From an uncultured Prevotella sp. (GTDB taxonomy: Bacteria; Bacteroidota; Bacteroidia; Bacteroidales; Bacteroidaceae): a DNA stretch of 8,038 nucleotides. The notes below the pieces were generated by a model. It saw only the letters and a list, made by a program, of their open reading frames with translations, was not told the DNA's origin and made no database searches. Of the stretch, positions 6,225 through 8,038 are shown in pieces. Within the stretch, counting starts at the first letter, position 1. Each line of letters starts with the position of its first letter. Both the position numbers and the translations under genes were made by a program. The DNA lies in contig ONMG01000264.1 in the NCBI GenBank assembly GCA_900318855.1, positions 1-8,038 of the forward strand. The letters run 5' to 3'.

Positions 6225-7064
6225 ATGGCAAAGAAAGAAGCTACTGAATTAACTGTAGAGGAGAAGCTGAAAACGCTCTACCAACTACAGACTACGCTCA
6301 CCGCAATCGATGAGAAGAGGGCACTCCGCGGCGAGCTTCCCTTAGAGGTGGGCGACCTCGAAGACGAGATTGCCGGTCTCAACACGCGTGCTGAGAAGAT
6401 AAATGCCGACATCGCTGAGTTCCAGCAGGCTGTGACACAGAAGAAAGGCGAAATCAATGAAGCCCAAGCCAGCATTGAGCGCTATCAGGCACAGCTCGAG
6501 CAGGTGAAGAACAACCGCGAATACGACATGCTATCGAAGGAGATTGAATTCCAGTCACTGGAGGTAGAGCTCTGCAACAAAAAGATCAAAGAAGCACTCG
6601 ACAAGGTGGAAGAGAAGAAGAAGGAGCTTGCCAAAAACCAGGAAATCATCAACGACCGACAGGAAGACCTGACTCACAAGAAGGCTGAATTGGATTCCAT
6701 CATGCAGGAGACAAGGGCTGAGGAAGAGGAGTTGAAGGCAAAGGCACAGGATCTCGAGGCAAAGATTGAACCGCGTCTGCTGGCCAGCTTCAAGCGCATC
6801 CGTAAGAATGCACGCAACGGCCTCGGCATCGTCTATGTGCAGCGTGATGCTTGTGGTGGTTGCTTCAACAAGATTCCACCTCAGCGGCAGCTCGACATCA
6901 AGATGCATAAGAAGATCATCGTCTGCGAATACTGCGGGCGTATCCTTATCGACCCCGAACTGGCCGGAGTGAAGACAGAGACACCGGTTGAGGAGAAGCC
7001 GAAACGCCGCCGCGTAGTAAGGAAGGCTAAGGCTGCCTCCGACGATGATGCTGCAGAGGCATAA
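6225..7064 (+). CDS. Coiled-coil C4-type zinc-ribbon protein (CT398/HP0958-like)
   Basis: A 279-residue protein. Residues about 10-185 are a long, heptad-rich, Glu/Lys/Gln-rich coiled coil that contains the family's NNREY signature (96-100). A zinc ribbon follows with Cys210-x2-Cys213 (DACGGCFNKIPPQ) and Cys234-x2-Cys237 (VCEYCGRIL). The C-terminus is a low-complexity tail, first basic (KPKRRRVVRKAKA, 258-270) then acidic (DDDAAEA), probably disordered. The family (PF02591) includes H. pylori HP0958/FlgZ and Chlamydia CT398, reported to bind sigma-54 and, in H. pylori, flaA mRNA. This organism shows no flagellar gene here, so the role is unknown. Pairing with nif3 51 bases upstream recurs in other phyla (HP0958/HP0959) and suggests a shared function. 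ATG 6225 is the clear start, and a strong terminator follows. Confidence 0.93.
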   Translation: MAKKEATELTVEEKLKTLYQLQTTLTAIDEKRALRGELPLEVGDLEDEIAGLNTRAEKINADIAEFQQAVTQKKGEINEAQASIERYQAQLEQVKNNREYDMLSKEIEFQSLEVELCNKKIKEALDKVEEKKKELAKNQEIINDRQEDLTHKKAELDSIMQETRAEEEELKAKAQDLEAKIEPRLLASFKRIRKNARNGLGIVYVQRDACGGCFNKIPPQRQLDIKMHKKIIVCEYCGRILIDPELAGVKTETPVEEKPKRRRVVRKAKAASDDDAAEA

Positions 7065-7084
7065 CAGCATCGATAACAACTGAG

Positions 7085-7132
7085 AAAACAGAGGTGGCAA
7101 CACATTACCGGTTGTCCACCTCTGCTTTTTTT
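7085..7132 (+). terminator. Strong rho-independent terminator of the nif3-zinc ribbon operon
   Basis: CAGAGGTGG (7089-7097) pairs perfectly with CCACCTCTG (7116-7124). The stem continues as CAAC (7098-7101) with GTTG (7111-7114) past one bulged T, leaving a 9-base loop. A run of seven T residues (7126-7132) follows and an AAAA tract (7085-7088) precedes the stem. It starts 20 bases after the zinc-ribbon stop codon. Confidence 0.9.
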
Positions 7133-7140
7133 ATTTCCTC

Positions 7141-7159
7141 TTCTGCACTGTGTGCAGAA
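7141..7159. repeat. Perfect 8-bp palindrome just past the terminator
   Basis: TTCTGCAC (7141-7148) and GTGCAGAA (7152-7159) are exact reverse complements around a TGT centre. The element begins 8 bases after the T run of the terminator and lies at the border between ordinary chromosomal genes and the AT-richer decayed region. It could be an operator, a mobile-element boundary or a leftover hairpin. The next 139 bases (7160-7298) contain nothing I recognise. Confidence 0.4.
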
Positions 7160-7298
7160 CACAACGCATCCCATTTCATATTATGAGCAGTCAGCTATGA
7201 GGAACAGGACTCAGAAGAGAAAGTATGGGGCTGGATATCAGTGCTCGGTTAAAAGCACATAGCAGTTGACGAATGCCCCATTTACAAAAGTGAAGATG

Positions 7299-7463
7299 TC
7301 AGGACAATACCACCACCTTAGCGATAGCAATGTTATTCTTTCTTGAAGTGTTGAGCAACCTATGGTGAATATCAATGATAGCCTGGGGCATATTGAAGAT
7401 TGAATTCAGATAGTCGCTATCCAAAGAACGCGGCACATTGATTCGTTTGTTCTCAACAATCAT
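7299..7463 (-). CDS. Short unidentified reading frame B
   Basis: A 54-codon frame from the ATG read at 7463 to a TGA at 7299-7301, not recognised. It begins MIVENKRINVPRSLDSDYLN and ends KNNIAIAKVVVLS. The composition is protein-like and the frame overlaps the end of frame A (7453-7671) by 11 bases on the same strand, as seen either in translational coupling or when one gene has been split by a frameshift. A fused A+B product of about 125 residues is possible. No signal peptide or membrane helix is visible. It sits in the AT-richer, mobile-element-like end of the window, so it may be a remnant. Confidence 0.3.
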   Translation of the reverse strand: MIVENKRINVPRSLDSDYLNSIFNMPQAIIDIHHRLLNTSRKNNIAIAKVVVLS

Positions 7464-7671
7464 TGAAGTAACGTAACTGATTGTTGTCTAAGATAAGAGA
7501 CAGACATTGTGAATCTGAGCTTTTCACAATCTTCTGAAGTTTATCTTCATACAAATGCACCTTCAGGCAAAGTAACGCGTAGTCATCTTCGCTTCTTCGT
7601 ACCGCTATATTCAGTTCATCATACAAAGAATCTCTATAGGCTTCCAATCCCTGAAGCTGCTCATCAAGCAT
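7453..7671 (-). CDS. Unidentified small helical protein A, possibly 5'-broken
   Basis: A 72-residue frame with protein-like composition, probably all-helical and with a possible coiled coil: LQGLEAYRDSLYDELNIAVR, then LLCLKVHLYEDKLQKIVKSS. I do not recognise the family. Upstream in the same frame an ATG at 7704 begins MSKKTE, then a TAG (7684-7686), then LPYW before the ATG at 7671; a CAG or AAG changed to TAG would explain this, making it a possible pseudogene with a lost start. It overlaps frame B by 11 bases and follows the broken transposase on the same strand. It could be an accessory gene of the same element or an unrelated remnant. Confidence 0.4.
   Translation of the reverse strand: MLDEQLQGLEAYRDSLYDELNIAVRRSEDDYALLCLKVHLYEDKLQKIVKSSDSQCLSLILDNNQLRYFNDC
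7487..7499. repeat. Direct repeat partner of 7736-7748
   Basis: TCTAAGATAAGAG here and TCTCAGATAAGAG at 7736-7748 match at 12 of 13 positions, 249 bases apart, in the same orientation, and bracket most of frame A. The 9-base AGATAAGAG core is identical. A duplication made by an insertion is possible but unproven. Confidence 0.3.
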
Positions 7672-7730
7672 CCAATATGGTAACTACTCAGTCTTTTTTG
7701 ACATGATGGCTCGGAACGACTAAATATTAA

Positions 7731-7747
7731 TCTTATCTCAGATAAGA
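7731..7747. repeat. 17-base palindrome between the transposase remnant and frame A
   Basis: TCTTATCT (7731-7738) and AGATAAGA (7740-7747) are exact reverse complements around a single C. The element lies where similarity to transposases appears to stop. It may mark an element end or a small operator. As RNA the loop would be too tight for the full stem, so a DNA site is more likely. Confidence 0.4.
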
Positions 7748-8038
7748 GTCTTCCGATAAAGTCATCCTTGGGAGCCATGTCCGAGATGAGTTGAAACAGA
7801 GCCTTGAATTTCGAAACACAATTTCTTTTCGCAGTCTCCACTATAGAATAAAAACAAGCTTACTCGTCTGCCCCGACTTCGGTTCTGAATCCTCCTGAGA
7901 TCTTTGACTTTACTTCAATATTCTTATGGCCCCCTCGCCCGAGTTGTTATGATGCGGGACACCTTCTTGCTCAAGGAATGTGAAGATATGCTGCTCGCAG
8001 TTTATAAGTCCGTTTTGCAGGGCTTGAAAATCCTTGCA
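7743..8038 (-). pseudogene. C-terminal remnant of a DDE transposase, IS66-like
   Basis: Read leftward from the window edge, the first 42 codons give FLEQEGVPHHNNSGEGAIR and then ILK, ending at a TAA (7910-7912). The next frame continues the same protein as VKSKISGGFRTEVGADE, then a TAA (7860-7862), then ACFYSIV, ETAKRNCVSKFKALFQLIS. Together they match the C-terminal style of IS66-like transposases: an HNN-x-x-E-x-AIR motif with the last catalytic Glu, then K-x-SGGFRT and a helical tail. The first break fits loss of one G (AAG GTA became AAGTA), and the second fits a TAT to TAA change. The rest of the gene lies beyond 8038. The transposase type is a confident reading; the IS66 label is from memory of motif style. 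The true 3' end is uncertain. Confidence 0.7.

Noticed and set aside
6555..7103. 182-codon Leu-rich minus-strand frame
   Set aside because: The leucine richness arises from antisense reading of the Glu/Lys coiled-coil codons of the zinc-ribbon gene, and the frame also reads through its terminator.
7133..8038. CRISPR array or toxin-antitoxin locus in the right-hand region
   Set aside because: There are no regularly spaced repeats. The two small overlapping frames show no toxin or antitoxin motif, and the transposase context explains the region better.

Overview
The window looks like chromosomal DNA from a Bacteroidales bacterium, most likely Prevotella or a close relative. The grounds are the leftward order SPOR lipoprotein - ruvX - def - TPR protein, the close match of one promoter to the Bacteroidetes primary-sigma consensus (TTTG, about 20 bases, TAnnTTTG), the near absence of Shine-Dalgarno sites, and the recognisable Bacteroidales style of the proteins. 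The genus is an inference from memory; no search was run.

Layout. Bases 1-215 hold two adjacent perfect hairpins (17-44 and 45-58), a 9-base C run between two copies of CTTATCAC (66-93), and about 120 bases in which nothing is recognised. Bases 216-3887 are a four-gene leftward operon: a SPOR-domain lipoprotein, the RuvX/YqgF RNase H-fold protein, peptide deformylase and a secreted TPR-repeat protein, with gaps of 58, 45 and 38 bases. Bases 3888-4108 are a divergent intergenic region with a perfect 10-bp inverted repeat and a strong rightward promoter. Bases 4109-4973 are a tight rightward operon of three small genes: a YtxH-like protein, a two-helix holin-X-like membrane protein and a small basic protein of unknown function. 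A hairpin spans the last stop codon. About 400 bases without a convincing gene follow. Next come a GTG-started Nif3/DUF34 protein and a coiled-coil C4 zinc-ribbon protein, a pairing known in other bacteria, closed by a textbook terminator (7085-7132).

Bases 7133-8038 differ: more AT-rich, with short overlapping or broken reading frames on the minus strand. At the right edge is the C-terminal end of a DDE transposase (IS66-like style) broken by one frameshift and one stop codon, followed by two short overlapping unidentified frames and several perfect short palindromes. This reads as decayed mobile DNA after the end of the nif3 operon.

Functionally, the left operon combines core housekeeping (N-terminal formyl removal, RuvX) with envelope proteins. 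The three-gene small operon looks like a membrane or stress module whose architecture resembles E. coli yqjD-yqjE-yqjK. I see no clear new defence or metabolic system. The least explained coding items are the third small gene (4695-4973) and the two small frames at 7299-7671.
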